DNA from: an uncultured Alphaproteobacteria bacterium
GTDB taxonomy: Bacteria; Pseudomonadota; Alphaproteobacteria; Puniceispirillales; UBA1172
DNA: 9,753 bases
Reading direction: 5' to 3'
Assembly: GCA_913056245.1 (NCBI GenBank)
Contig: CAJXME010000024.1
Span: 1-9,753 of the forward strand
A program made the position numbers and the translations under genes. The notes under the pieces are model-generated. The model was not told where the DNA came from, did not search any database, and saw only the letters and a list, made by a program, of their open reading frames with translations. Position 1 is the stretch's first letter. Every line of letters begins with the position of its first letter. Below, in pieces: positions 1 to 7,151 of this stretch.

Positions 1-2
1 CC

Positions 3-326
3 GCGATTTACCGCCGTTTGGATGTGGTCACCCTCGATAATCCTTTCCCCTTCGCCAAGGGCGAGTATCAAGTGATCACCGCCATGGGCGTGATCGCCGA
101 TCAGCACGCGCCGCCGGAAACCATTGATCAATTGCTCGATAAACTTGACCCCGGCGGGCTGTTGATTTTCTCGCTCAACAACCACACGCTGGAAAACCCC
201 GCTTACATGGCGGCCTGCATTAGCGCCGAAGCCGATGGCCGCGCCACGATCTTGGAGCAAGAGATGGGCCCTCATCTGGTCAAATTGGGGATGACCTCGC
301 GCATCATGGTGCTGGAGCGGCGATAA
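3..326 (+). CDS. C-terminal part of a class I SAM-dependent methyltransferase (5' end outside window)
   Basis: The reading frame is open from the first bases of the window (position 3) to a TAA at 324-326, so the gene starts upstream. A TTG at 18 is an internal codon and not a convincing start. The visible ~107 residues fit the second half of a Rossmann-fold methyltransferase: a hydrophobic strand ending in YQVITAMGVIADQ, then a helix and a LDPGGLLIFSLNN segment, which is the usual strand-5 'PGG-hydrophobic-S' element after the SAM site. The glycine-rich SAM-binding motif I would lie in the missing N-terminal part. Similar proteins include predicted methyltransferases associated with TPR proteins, but the substrate cannot be named. 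It converges on the sit operon with only 33 bases between stop codons. The fold is fairly sure; the specific function is unknown. Confidence 0.6.
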   Translation, partial: AIYRRLDVVTLDNPFPFAKGEYQVITAMGVIADQHAPPETIDQLLDKLDPGGLLIFSLNNHTLENPAYMAACISAEADGRATILEQEMGPHLVKLGMTSRIMVLERR

Positions 327-330
327 ATTA

Positions 331-378
331 GGCCCATATCTTCTCAGGCCCGTGTCTTCTCAGACCGATGTCTTCGAC
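331..378. repeat. Three imperfect 16-bp tandem repeats at the sitD 3' end
   Basis: Units are 331-346 (GGCCCATATCTTCTCA), 347-362 (GGCCCGTGTCTTCTCA) and 363-378 (GACCGATGTCTTCGAC). The sitD stop (TGA on the minus strand, 360-362) lies at the end of unit 2, and the last codons of sitD lie in unit 3. The repeats fill almost the whole gap between the converging methyltransferase and sitD genes. The pattern suggests local slippage duplication of the end of sitD. No terminator-like inverted repeat is seen in this gap. Confidence 0.6.
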
Positions 379-1193
379 GGGCGCGGGTAAAGCCGCCATA
401 AAAAAGCGGCAATAAAGAGAATGGTAAAGACCATGATGATGGTGGGCGCGGGCGCGCTATCGAGAAAGAAACTCGCATAAACCCCCAGCGTCATGGCAAA
501 AACAGCCACCCCAACGGCGAGAATCAGCATAGTGGAAAACCGCCTTGTCAGCAAAAACGCGATGGCGCCCGGCGCGATCATAAGGCCGATGGCTAGAATT
601 AATCCCGTGGCGGAAAGCGTCGCGACAATCATCAGCGTCAGTGCCGTCAACAGCCCGTAATGCAGGGCGCGAACCGACAAACCCGCGGTGCGCGCTTGAA
701 CCTCATCAAAGCAATAGAGCAACACATCTTTCCATTTCATCAACAGCCCAAGGCTGATCGCCGCCGCCAGCCCCAGCGCCATGATGAGCATATCATCATC
801 AACCCCAAGCAAATTGCCAAACAACACATGATCGAGATGAATCGCCGTATCCATCGCCACATAGAGCGTGATGCCAAGGCCAAACATGCCGGCGAAGACA
901 ACGCCCATCACCGTGTCAGGCTTCACCCGGCTATGCTCCGTGATATAACCCGTCGCCACCGCGCAGAACATCCCCGCGGCAAAAGCGCCTAAAATCAGCG
1001 GCAAGCCAAAACCATAGGCAATGACAATGCCGGGCAAGACCGCGTGGCTGATGGCATCACCCATCAAAGCCCAGCCCTTGATCACCAGAAAACAAGACAG
1101 CAACGCCGCCGGCACCGCTAAGATCGCCGCCAGCAAAAACGCCTTTTGCATAAAACCAAATTGAAACGGCAAGAGCAGAATGGAATCGATCAT
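360..1193 (-). CDS. sitD: Manganese/iron ABC transporter, second membrane permease (SitD-like)
   Basis: Inner-membrane permease of the ABC-3 family (ZnuB/MntB/SitC/SitD), forming the metal channel with SitC and powered by SitB. Family signs are the motif GDAISHAVLPGIVIAYGFGL, the conserved cytoplasmic segment KWKDVLLYCFDEVQARTAGL (a likely coupling region to the ATPase), and about eight very hydrophobic segments across the protein. I place the start at ATG 1193-1191, giving 277 residues: this ATG overlaps the sitC stop as ATGA and is preceded by a purine-rich GGGGGAGAAGG. The frame stays open back to 1274, but the extra 27 residues lie inside sitC and do not look like this family. The C-terminus (RLYPRPSKTSV) ends within a small tandem repeat. 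Metal specificity is inferred from sitA; the family call is firm. Confidence 0.85.
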   Translation of the reverse strand: MIDSILLLPFQFGFMQKAFLLAAILAVPAALLSCFLVIKGWALMGDAISHAVLPGIVIAYGFGLPLILGAFAAGMFCAVATGYITEHSRVKPDTVMGVVFAGMFGLGITLYVAMDTAIHLDHVLFGNLLGVDDDMLIMALGLAAAISLGLLMKWKDVLLYCFDEVQARTAGLSVRALHYGLLTALTLMIVATLSATGLILAIGLMIAPGAIAFLLTRRFSTMLILAVGVAVFAMTLGVYASFFLDSAPAPTIIMVFTILFIAAFLWRLYPRPSKTSV

Positions 1194-2029
1194 CCTTCTC
1201 CCCCTCGCGCCGCTAACCGGCCATGCTTTGGCGCCAAAAAGAACGCCAAAACAAAGACCAGCGTTTGCAAGCAAACAATCACCCCACCCGTAGCGCCATC
1301 AATAAAGTAACTCAAATAAGCGCCCAGAAATCCTGTGGTGACGCCAATCGCAAAAGAAAGCGTCAAGACCCAGCCGAAACGATCCGCCAAAAGATAGGCC
1401 GTGGCGCCGGGGGTCACCACCATGGCAATCACCAGAAAAGCGCCAACGGTTTGCATCGCCGCCACCACCGCCACCGATAAAAGCGTGAAGAACATGAATT
1501 TCAACAGCCCGGGGTTAAGGCCTATGCTGCGGGCGTGATGCTCGTCAAAGAACACCACCATCAAGTCTTTCCAGCGCATCAACAGCACCGCCAAAGACAC
1601 CCCGCCAATCCACAACAATTGCCTTGTGTCTTCAGGGGTGATGGCGAGGATATTGCCCATGATGATGGTTTCAAGCGATATCGCGATGGGATTGATTGAA
1701 ATCATGAACAAGCCCAAGCCAAAGAACGATGTAAAAATCATGCCGATGATGACATCGGTTTTGAGGCCTGTTCGTTCCGTCAGAAACAGCATCGCCAAAG
1801 CCGCCAAGCCGCCGGAAATAAATGCCCCAAGGGCAAAGGGCAGGCCCAGCATATACGCCCCCGCCACCCCCGGAACCACGGCGTGGGACAAGGCATCGCC
1901 GATCAAGGACCAGCCTTTCAGCATCAGATAGGCTGATAAAAACGCGCAAAGCCCCCCCACCATAGCGGCGACCAGCATCGCCGTCGTCATATAGTCATAG
2001 CCAAAGGGTTCAGTCAGCAGGGCGATCAT
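1190..2029 (-). CDS. sitC: Manganese/iron ABC transporter, first membrane permease (SitC-like)
   Basis: Inner-membrane ABC-3 family permease and partner of SitD. It shows the family motif [20 protein letters not shown], the cytoplasmic [20 protein letters not shown] segment, and multiple hydrophobic helices throughout; related SitC proteins have similar lengths. The frame is open back to 2116, deep inside sitB. I prefer ATG 2029-2027 (279 residues), because the protein then begins [14 protein letters not shown], the usual N-terminus of this permease class, and the overlap with sitB falls to 20 bases. Alternative starts are ATG 2056 and ATG 2068; none has a strong Shine-Dalgarno sequence, so the start is uncertain by up to 30 residues. 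The two permeases are similar to each other, as expected for the paired sitC/sitD arrangement. Translation is probably coupled to sitB and, through ATGA, to sitD. Confidence 0.85.
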   Translation of the reverse strand: MIALLTEPFGYDYMTTAMLVAAMVGGLCAFLSAYLMLKGWSLIGDALSHAVVPGVAGAYMLGLPFALGAFISGGLAALAMLFLTERTGLKTDVIIGMIFTSFFGLGLFMISINPIAISLETIIMGNILAITPEDTRQLLWIGGVSLAVLLMRWKDLMVVFFDEHHARSIGLNPGLLKFMFFTLLSVAVVAAMQTVGAFLVIAMVVTPGATAYLLADRFGWVLTLSFAIGVTTGFLGAYLSYFIDGATGGVIVCLQTLVFVLAFFLAPKHGRLAARGGEG

Positions 2030-2924
2030 CGGAAGAATCTTTCGCCGCTGGGTCATGGTCGCCCGCATCCGTGGTCTGGGTTTTATTATCGTATTGAACA
2101 AAGGGGCGTTCATCATCGGTCAAGATGGTGATGCTGCGGGCGTCGTTATCGTCATGCAAGGTATCTCCGCCCAAGGTGAAACGGCGAAGCACCCCGCCAA
2201 AGGCTTGTTCAAGATTATCCTTGGTAAAGGTGGTGCTGGTTCGGCCGTGGTTCAGCACCGTGCCTTTGATGAAAATCGTGCGATCACAAAATTCCGGAAC
2301 AGAGCCAAGGTTATGGGTGGAGACCAGCATCACCCGCCCTTCATCACGCAAGGCGGCCAAGAGCGCGATGATCTGGTTTTCAGTCTTCACATCGACGCCG
2401 GTGAAGGGTTCATCAAGAAGGATCACTTGGCTATCTTGCGCCAATGCCCGTGCTAAAAAGACCCGCTTGCGTTGGCCGCCCGACAATTCGCCAATTTGGC
2501 GGTGGCGGAAATCGAGCATATCGACCCGCTCCAGCGCCTTTTCCACCGCCGCGTGATCCGCTCGCTTGGGGCGGCGCAAAAATCCCATATGCCCGAAGCG
2601 CCCCATCATCACCACGTCTTCGACCAAAACAGGAAATGCCCAATCGACATCTTCCGATTGCGGCACATAAGCCACGAGATTGGCCTTTAAGGCCGAGCGA
2701 ACATCTTGGTCAAAAATACGAATGCTGCCGGAAGACGTCCCGACAAAACCCATGATAGCTTTGAAGAGGGTGGATTTGCCCGCGCCATTCACCCCCACCA
2801 AGGCCGTCACCGTGCCGCGGGGGATGGTAAAATTCACATCCCACAACGCCTGATGCCCATTGCGGTAGACCACATTCACATCGCGCGCGACAATGGCAGG
2901 GGATTGATCATCGGCCTTCGTCAT
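2010..2924 (-). CDS. sitB: Manganese/iron ABC transporter, ATP-binding protein (SitB-like)
   Basis: Cytoplasmic ATPase that drives metal import through SitC/SitD. All nucleotide-binding motifs are present in order: Walker [10 protein letters not shown] at residues 44-52, Q-loop Gln89, signature LSGGQ 147-151, Walker B VILLDEP 167-173, and H-loop His204 in VSTHN. The ABC domain ends near residue 225 and is followed by the [11 protein letters not shown] and LTDDERP segments seen in SitB-type ATPases. The last ~25 residues form an acidic, low-complexity tail (many Asp) encoded where sitC is already open in another frame; this tail is probably not essential. The ATG at 2924-2922 overlaps the sitA stop as ATGA, so the start is well supported and translation is likely coupled. 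ATPase identity is very secure; the metal is inferred from sitA. Confidence 0.9.
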   Translation of the reverse strand: MTKADDQSPAIVARDVNVVYRNGHQALWDVNFTIPRGTVTALVGVNGAGKSTLFKAIMGFVGTSSGSIRIFDQDVRSALKANLVAYVPQSEDVDWAFPVLVEDVVMMGRFGHMGFLRRPKRADHAAVEKALERVDMLDFRHRQIGELSGGQRKRVFLARALAQDSQVILLDEPFTGVDVKTENQIIALLAALRDEGRVMLVSTHNLGSVPEFCDRTIFIKGTVLNHGRTSTTFTKDNLEQAFGGVLRRFTLGGDTLHDDNDARSITILTDDERPFVQYDNKTQTTDAGDHDPAAKDSSDDRPAD

Positions 2925-3844
2925 TGCGCGTGATCCTTTCGGGTTAAGCCATGGGCAATCGTGGTGGTGGTCACGCGCAATAAATCGAGATAATGCGGCA
3001 CAGGGCCATCAGCTTTGCTGAGGGAATCGACATAAAGCACCCCGCCATAAGCCGCGCCTGTTTCCCGCGCCACTTGCTTAGCGGGGGCTTGATTGACCGT
3101 GCTTTCGCAAAACACCACGGGGATGTTATTGGCTCGAACGCCATCGATCACCTTGCGCACCTGTTGCGGCGTACCCGTTTGATCAGCGTTCATCGGCCAG
3201 AGATAGAGTTCTTTTAACCCAAGGTCTCGCGCCAAATATGAAAACGCACCCTCGCAAGTCACCAACCATCGTTGGTCTTCGGGCAAAGCCGCCAATTGAT
3301 GGGCAAGCGGCGCCATCACCACTTTAATCTTGTCTTTATAGGCGGCGGCATTGGCGGCATAAAGCGCGGCGTTCTTCGGGTCATGCTGACGCAACTCCCC
3401 CTCGATATTATCGATATAGATCATCGCCGTTTCTTGCCCCATCCAAGCATGGGGATTCGATTGACCCATGGACGCGCCTTCCTTGATGGGGATCGGCTCA
3501 ATCCCTTCGGTCAACCGCACCGAAGGCACATCGCCCAGATGATCGAGAAACTGCTGAAACCAAATTTCCAGATGAAGGCCATTCCACAGAATCAAATCCG
3601 CATCGATGGCGCGGCGCAAATCCCCCGGCGTCGGTTGATAGCCGTGAATTTCCGCCCCCGGCTTGGTGATCGACACAACATCAGCCGCATCGCCCGCCAC
3701 TTGCGCGGCCATATCCGCCAGAATCGTGAAACTGGTCACCACTTTCAGCCGTTCGGCATAGGCACTCATGGGCCAAAGAGACCCCAGCGTCAGCATCATG
3801 ATGAAGATGGATTTAATCCCGTGGATCATCCGCATCTTGTCCAT
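2921..3844 (-). CDS. sitA: Manganese/iron ABC transporter, periplasmic metal-binding protein (SitA-like)
   Basis: Periplasmic cluster A-I solute-binding protein that captures a divalent metal for the SitBCD channel. A signal peptide is evident: basic start, hydrophobic core about residues 11-26, and an AYA|E cleavage site after residue 30. The expected metal ligands are His67 (EIHGYQ), His132 (NPHAW), Glu198 (CEGAF) and Asp273 (YVDS). Glu at the third position is the manganese/iron pattern of PsaA/SitA, whereas ZnuA zinc proteins normally have His there. There is also no His-rich loop between the first two ligands, which zinc proteins often have. At 307 residues it has normal family length. 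It is the first gene of the operon. ATG 3844 has only a weak ribosome site, and ATG 3835 or 3829 remain possible. Mn versus Fe(II) preference cannot be separated by sequence. Confidence 0.87.
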   Translation of the reverse strand: MDKMRMIHGIKSIFIMMLTLGSLWPMSAYAERLKVVTSFTILADMAAQVAGDAADVVSITKPGAEIHGYQPTPGDLRRAIDADLILWNGLHLEIWFQQFLDHLGDVPSVRLTEGIEPIPIKEGASMGQSNPHAWMGQETAMIYIDNIEGELRQHDPKNAALYAANAAAYKDKIKVVMAPLAHQLAALPEDQRWLVTCEGAFSYLARDLGLKELYLWPMNADQTGTPQQVRKVIDGVRANNIPVVFCESTVNQAPAKQVARETGAAYGGVLYVDSLSKADGPVPHYLDLLRVTTTTIAHGLTRKDHAQ

Positions 3845-3854
3845 TGGTTAAGAT

Positions 3855-3889
3855 GCTAATTAAGTTAGCCTCTACTAACTCAATGTCAA
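3855..3889 (-). promoter_or_regulatory. Candidate sit operon promoter with two overlapping inverted repeats (metal-regulator operator)
   Basis: On the minus strand a perfect TTGACA (-35) lies at 3889-3884. The -10 is weak: TAACTT at a 16-base spacing is the best I find. The spacer and -10 region hold two overlapping perfect inverted repeats: AGTTAG-CCTCTA-CTAACT (3863-3880) and GCTAA-TTAAG-TTAGC (3855-3869). The plus-strand bases 3860-3871 (TTAAGTTAGCCT) resemble one half of the DtxR/IdeR-type consensus TTAGGTTAGCCT, a family that includes the manganese regulator MntR. A metal-loaded repressor covering the -10 would be the expected logic for a Mn/Fe importer. The dyads are seen directly; the regulator is inferred. 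Confidence 0.45.
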
Positions 3890-4005
3890 GAGCCTAAGTT
3901 CACTCCCCAATCACCCCAGCCGCCCATGATTGCGCCAAATACTCCTTTACAGGCTGAAGGTTTGACCAGAAGATAGGACATTAACACGATTGAATGGAGC
4001 ATCTC

Positions 4006-4758
4006 ATGAGCACACAACCCCTTGCCCTTGTCACCGGCGGCGCCCAAGGCATTGGCTATGCCTGCGCCGAAGCGTTAATCGAAGATGGCGCTAAGGTTAT
4101 TGTGGCGGATATCAACGCAGAAGGCGTCAAGGCGGCGGCGGATTCTCTTGGCCATGGCACGATCGCGATGGTTTGCGACATGGGCGACACGGCGGCGATT
4201 GATGCCATGTTCGAGGCCATTCAAAAGGATCATGGCGCTCTATCGATTCTGGTCAATAACGCGGGCATCGCCATGCCCAATGATTTCTTTGACACCAGCA
4301 TCGATGATTTCAAAAAAGTCATCGATATTAACCTGACTGGCACATTCCACGCCATTCAACGCGCCTCGAAAATGATGGTCGATGCGAAAATCGAAGGGGC
4401 GATTGTTAATATGTCATCGATCAACGCGGTGGTATCGATTCCCACCATCCCCGCCTATTGCGCGTCAAAAGGCGGCGTGATGCAATTGACCAAATCTACG
4501 GCTTTGGCGCTCGCGCCGCATAACATTCGCGTCAACGCGGTGGGCCCAGGCTCGATTGATACCGCCATGCTGGCTGGCGTCAACGCCAACCCTGAAGCCA
4601 TGGCCATGGTGATGTCGCGCACACCGCTGAAACGGATTGGCACGCCGCGCGAGATCGCCGATGTGGTGGCGTTTCTAGCGAGTTCAAAAGCCTCCTACAT
4701 CACCGGCGAGACCATCTATGTCGATGGCGGCCGCATTGGGATGAATTACACCTGCTAG
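4006..4758 (+). CDS. Short-chain dehydrogenase/reductase (classical SDR, likely NAD-dependent)
   Basis: Cytoplasmic oxidoreductase of the classical SDR family with a Rossmann fold. Counting from ATG 4006 (250 residues), it shows TGGAQGIG cofactor loop at 10-17, an Asp at 35 ending the second strand (VIVADI), which favours NAD(H) over NADP(H), NNAG at 84-87, and the catalytic set Asn109, Ser138, Tyr151, Lys155 (YCASK). The C-terminal GETIYVDGG is typical. GGAG at 3996-3999 sits 6 bases before ATG 4006, so I choose it over the in-frame ATG at 3994, which overlaps that ribosome site. The substrate cannot be told; such enzymes are often mislabelled 3-oxoacyl-ACP reductase or glucose dehydrogenase. 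It diverges from the sit operon and converges on the HAD gene. A role in the same catabolic island is only inferred from position. Confidence 0.88.
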   Translation: MSTQPLALVTGGAQGIGYACAEALIEDGAKVIVADINAEGVKAAADSLGHGTIAMVCDMGDTAAIDAMFEAIQKDHGALSILVNNAGIAMPNDFFDTSIDDFKKVIDINLTGTFHAIQRASKMMVDAKIEGAIVNMSSINAVVSIPTIPAYCASKGGVMQLTKSTALALAPHNIRVNAVGPGSIDTAMLAGVNANPEAMAMVMSRTPLKRIGTPREIADVVAFLASSKASYITGETIYVDGGRIGMNYTC

Positions 4759-4784
4759 GCTTTTGCCGCTTTCCTTAGAAGACC

Positions 4785-5498
4785 CTAGGCCGAAGCCACG
4801 GCTTCGGCCATTTCCGCCATCGAGGTAAAGCGGAAATCATAACGCGGCATATCGCCGGGGTTCATGGTCGCGCCAAAGCCTTCTTGTTCAAACCGGCGGT
4901 AAATCCAACAAGACGCAAGGTCAAACCGATTGGCTGGCCCATGGTCATGGAACATGCTTTCGGCGGTATGCAGAATATCGGTTTTGGCGATGCCCATGCT
5001 TGCTAGTTTTTCGAGCATATAGTCAAAATTGCGATCCGCCGGTTTATACGAGCCGACATCTTCGGCGGTGTAGATCGCGTCAAATTCAACGCCAAGTTTT
5101 TCATTGCTGGCGGCAAAACTGCGGTTGTCGACATTCGACAAGATGACCAATTTGTAATGCGATTTGAGTTCCCGCAGCGCGTCTTTGGAATCCGCGAAGG
5201 CTGACCAATCTTTAACGGAATTGCCGTAGACTTCGCATTCATCAACATCCGCCGTCAGCCCCCATTCTTCGGCAAGCCGCTTATAGACAATCGCCAATAA
5301 CCGGCTATAGACCATCCCCGGGGTGTAACGCTGTTGGCTGCTTTCGTGACGGGCATGGGCTTCGAGGATATCGTTGCGCGACAATTCGGTGGGGAGTCGA
5401 TCGGTCAGCGGCTTCAAGCCATTGACCATTCCGCTTTCCCAATCAATGAGAGTGCCATAGCAATCAAAAGTCAGCGTCGAAAAATCAGTCAATTTCAT
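4785..5498 (-). CDS. HAD-superfamily hydrolase resembling type II haloacid dehalogenase
   Basis: Soluble hydrolase of the HAD superfamily, subfamily like L-2-haloacid dehalogenases. Counting from ATG 5498 (237 residues): motif I DCYGTLID with nucleophile Asp12, motif II LSN with Ser120, motif III Lys151 in SYKP, and motif IV HTAESMFHDHGPAN with His183-Asp184. True L-2-haloacid dehalogenases usually have SSNxxD in motif IV, so the different motif here makes dehalogenation doubtful; a phosphatase or other hydrolase activity is possible. The start is set by the strong ribosome site AAAGGA six bases upstream of ATG 5498; the frame also opens at a TTG (5516), but that would bury the ribosome site inside the gene. 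It lies 23 bases downstream of the MttB-family gene on the same strand, so the two are probably co-transcribed. Confidence 0.82.
   Translation of the reverse strand: MKLTDFSTLTFDCYGTLIDWESGMVNGLKPLTDRLPTELSRNDILEAHARHESSQQRYTPGMVYSRLLAIVYKRLAEEWGLTADVDECEVYGNSVKDWSAFADSKDALRELKSHYKLVILSNVDNRSFAASNEKLGVEFDAIYTAEDVGSYKPADRNFDYMLEKLASMGIAKTDILHTAESMFHDHGPANRFDLASCWIYRRFEQEGFGATMNPGDMPRYDFRFTSMAEMAEAVASA
4788..4809. terminator. Perfect GC-rich hairpin between converging SDR and HAD genes
   Basis: GGCCGAAGCC (4788-4797) and GGCTTCGGCC (4800-4809) form a perfect inverted repeat, giving a 9-bp stem with loop CACG. It begins 29 bases after the SDR stop and overlaps the last codons of the HAD gene (Ala-Ser-Ala-stop). 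Only ATTT follows on the plus strand and no T-run on the minus strand, so it is at best a weak bidirectional terminator; it could also stabilise mRNA 3' ends. Confidence 0.45.
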
Positions 5499-5521
5499 GG
5501 GATATCCTTTGGGCAAAAAAG

Positions 5522-7039
5522 TCAGGTTAAAGGCGCCGCGCCACCGGCACGCTTCATCTTATCAACAAGTGGCATCAAACGCTCCTCAATTTCAAGGCTT
5601 TTTTCCGGGCGTTGATAGGTTTTAAGGTGATCCTGCCAAATCGCTGTCGCGCGTTCTTCAGCCGTGAGGCCGCCCGCCTCTTGCCACGCGCCATGATTGG
5701 ATAAATCCGCCACCAAGGGCGGGTAGAAGGCTTCGGCAAACCGTGCCATGGTCGCATCGGTATCAAAGAAATGCCCGCCCGGGGCAACGCTCGCGATATC
5801 CGCAAACACCGCCGCCAAATCCGTGTCTTCACCGGGCAAACACAATTCGGCGATGGATTGAATCTGCTCAAGATCGGTGATGGTTTTCTCATACCCCACG
5901 GTCAAGCCACCTTCCAGCCAACCGACGCTATGCAAGATGATATTGGCGCCGGCCATCACCGCCCCCCATAAGCCCATCAAGTTTTCCGCCGCGCCTTGAG
6001 CATCGCTGGCATTCGACGCCGAGCCTGCCGCCGCTCGCCAAGGAATGCCAATCAACCGCGCCAATTGCCCCGCGCCGATTTGAAGCCGCACATGTTCCGG
6101 CGTGCCAAAAGCCGGTGAGCCTGATTTCATATCGACATTGGACGAAAAACTGCCATAGGCAATCGGCGCCCCGGGATTGGTCATTTGGCTCAGCGTGATC
6201 CCTGCCAGCGCTTCGGCATGGGATAAAACCAACGCCCCTTCCACCGTGATTGGCGCCATCGCCCCCGATAAGCAAAACGGCGTGATGATGGTCAATTGCC
6301 CATAGCGGGCGTAATCCATCAAGCCCAAAACCATCGTGTCATCCAACAGCCGAGGCGAGTTTGAATTGATCACCGTCGATGACCATATACCTTGGCGGAA
6401 GTCATCGTCGCTCAACCCGTAGCCATGGGTGATCATTTCAAAGATTTGATCCGTTTGGCCATGGCCACGGGCGTAATGCCCCAAGGGTTTGTCGCCATAA
6501 ATCATTTGCACCAGATTGGTGAAAAGGTGACGTTCATGAACCGGCACATCCTGCGGTTCTGGCGCCACGGGCATTTTATGGAGCGCATCAAAACCCTGCA
6601 CCAATTTGACCATTTCGGTATAGCTTTCCGCATCACCGGGGCGGCGGCCACGCTGGCGGTCATAGACATTGGGGCACCCGCCGGAAGGCGTGAAAATCAA
6701 GCTCTCCGCGTTGAGCGGTTGCTCGCGCGACGGGTTAATCGCCCTTAGATGCATTTCTTTTGGCGCGGATTGCAGGGCGGCCATCACCATCTCACGGCCA
6801 AATTTGACCATCTCACCATCGATCACCGCGCCGCTTTTGGCCAAGAGATCGCGCGCTTCGGGGTGGGTGATTTTGATGCCCAATCTTTCCAGCACATCAA
6901 GGGCGGTTTCGTGCAAATCGGCGGTGCGATCATCGGACATGATGCGTTGCGGTTCCATCCTATGCCGCAATTGCCGATAGCGGCTTGACCGGGGAAGCGG
7001 TGTCGTGTCGCTGGCTTTGTTCCGTCGAGACCGTCGCAT
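5522..7039 (-). CDS. Trimethylamine methyltransferase (MttB) family protein without pyrrolysine
   Basis: TIM-barrel methyltransferase of the MttB superfamily, whose characterised members move a methyl group from trimethylamine, glycine betaine, carnitine or proline betaine to a corrinoid protein. Family features are the basic N-terminal tail (residues 1-27), a conserved GGCPNVYDRQRG segment at 120-131, GSFSSNVDMKSGSPAFGTPE at 296-315, the GWLEGGLT segment at 373-380, and a C-terminal GGHFFDTDATM block. It has 505 residues, a normal length. No in-frame TAG occurs, so unlike archaeal MttB it does not need pyrrolysine and belongs with the non-Pyl homologues such as MtgB. No corrinoid protein or reactivase gene is visible nearby. 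The start at ATG 7039 lacks a clear ribosome site, but the Arg-rich tail is usual for bacterial homologues; ATG 6958 or 6940 are alternatives. The substrate is unknown; a quaternary or tertiary amine is the best inference. Confidence 0.82.
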   Translation of the reverse strand: MRRSRRNKASDTTPLPRSSRYRQLRHRMEPQRIMSDDRTADLHETALDVLERLGIKITHPEARDLLAKSGAVIDGEMVKFGREMVMAALQSAPKEMHLRAINPSREQPLNAESLIFTPSGGCPNVYDRQRGRRPGDAESYTEMVKLVQGFDALHKMPVAPEPQDVPVHERHLFTNLVQMIYGDKPLGHYARGHGQTDQIFEMITHGYGLSDDDFRQGIWSSTVINSNSPRLLDDTMVLGLMDYARYGQLTIITPFCLSGAMAPITVEGALVLSHAEALAGITLSQMTNPGAPIAYGSFSSNVDMKSGSPAFGTPEHVRLQIGAGQLARLIGIPWRAAAGSASNASDAQGAAENLMGLWGAVMAGANIILHSVGWLEGGLTVGYEKTITDLEQIQSIAELCLPGEDTDLAAVFADIASVAPGGHFFDTDATMARFAEAFYPPLVADLSNHGAWQEAGGLTAEERATAIWQDHLKTYQRPEKSLEIEERLMPLVDKMKRAGGAAPLT

Positions 7040-7151
7040 CTCAAAACGTTAATCGAGGATCACGTCGACAACAAGCCCTCTAAATTGCCCACAGAATGAT
7101 CGCCCGCAATCTGGGCTTTATATTTTTGGTTTTGCGCGTCATAGTAAAGCC
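7040..7151. promoter_or_regulatory. Divergent promoter region between MttB-family and proline racemase genes
   Basis: This 112-base gap must carry the 5' signals of both divergent genes. An A/T-rich patch at 7117-7131 contains TATATT (7119-7124), a possible plus-strand -10 about 28 bases before the proline racemase start, but no good -35 is found at normal spacing. A small dyad GCCC-GCAATCT-GGGC (7102-7116) lies beside it. Minus-strand promoter elements are not clear. Positions of promoters are therefore tentative; only the divergent layout is certain. Confidence 0.3.

Noticed and set aside
1193..1274. Longer N-terminus for SitD starting at 1274
   Set aside because: The ATGA overlap with sitC and a purine-rich ribosome site at 1193 fix the start; the extra residues lie inside sitC and do not resemble the family.
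2921..3844. Zinc importer (ZnuABC) instead of Mn/Fe SitABCD
   Set aside because: The third metal ligand is Glu in CEGAF rather than His, there is no His-rich loop, and two different permease genes are present, as in SitABCD systems.
3272..3859. 195-codon open frame on the plus strand opposite sitA
   Set aside because: It lies fully antisense to a gene with clear signal peptide and metal ligands. The His/Arg-rich composition is what the reverse complement of this codon usage gives, and no family is recognisable.
5499..5516. TTG start for the HAD gene at 5516
   Set aside because: The sequence between the TTG and ATG 5498 is itself the strong AAAGGA ribosome site, so ATG 5498 is the start.
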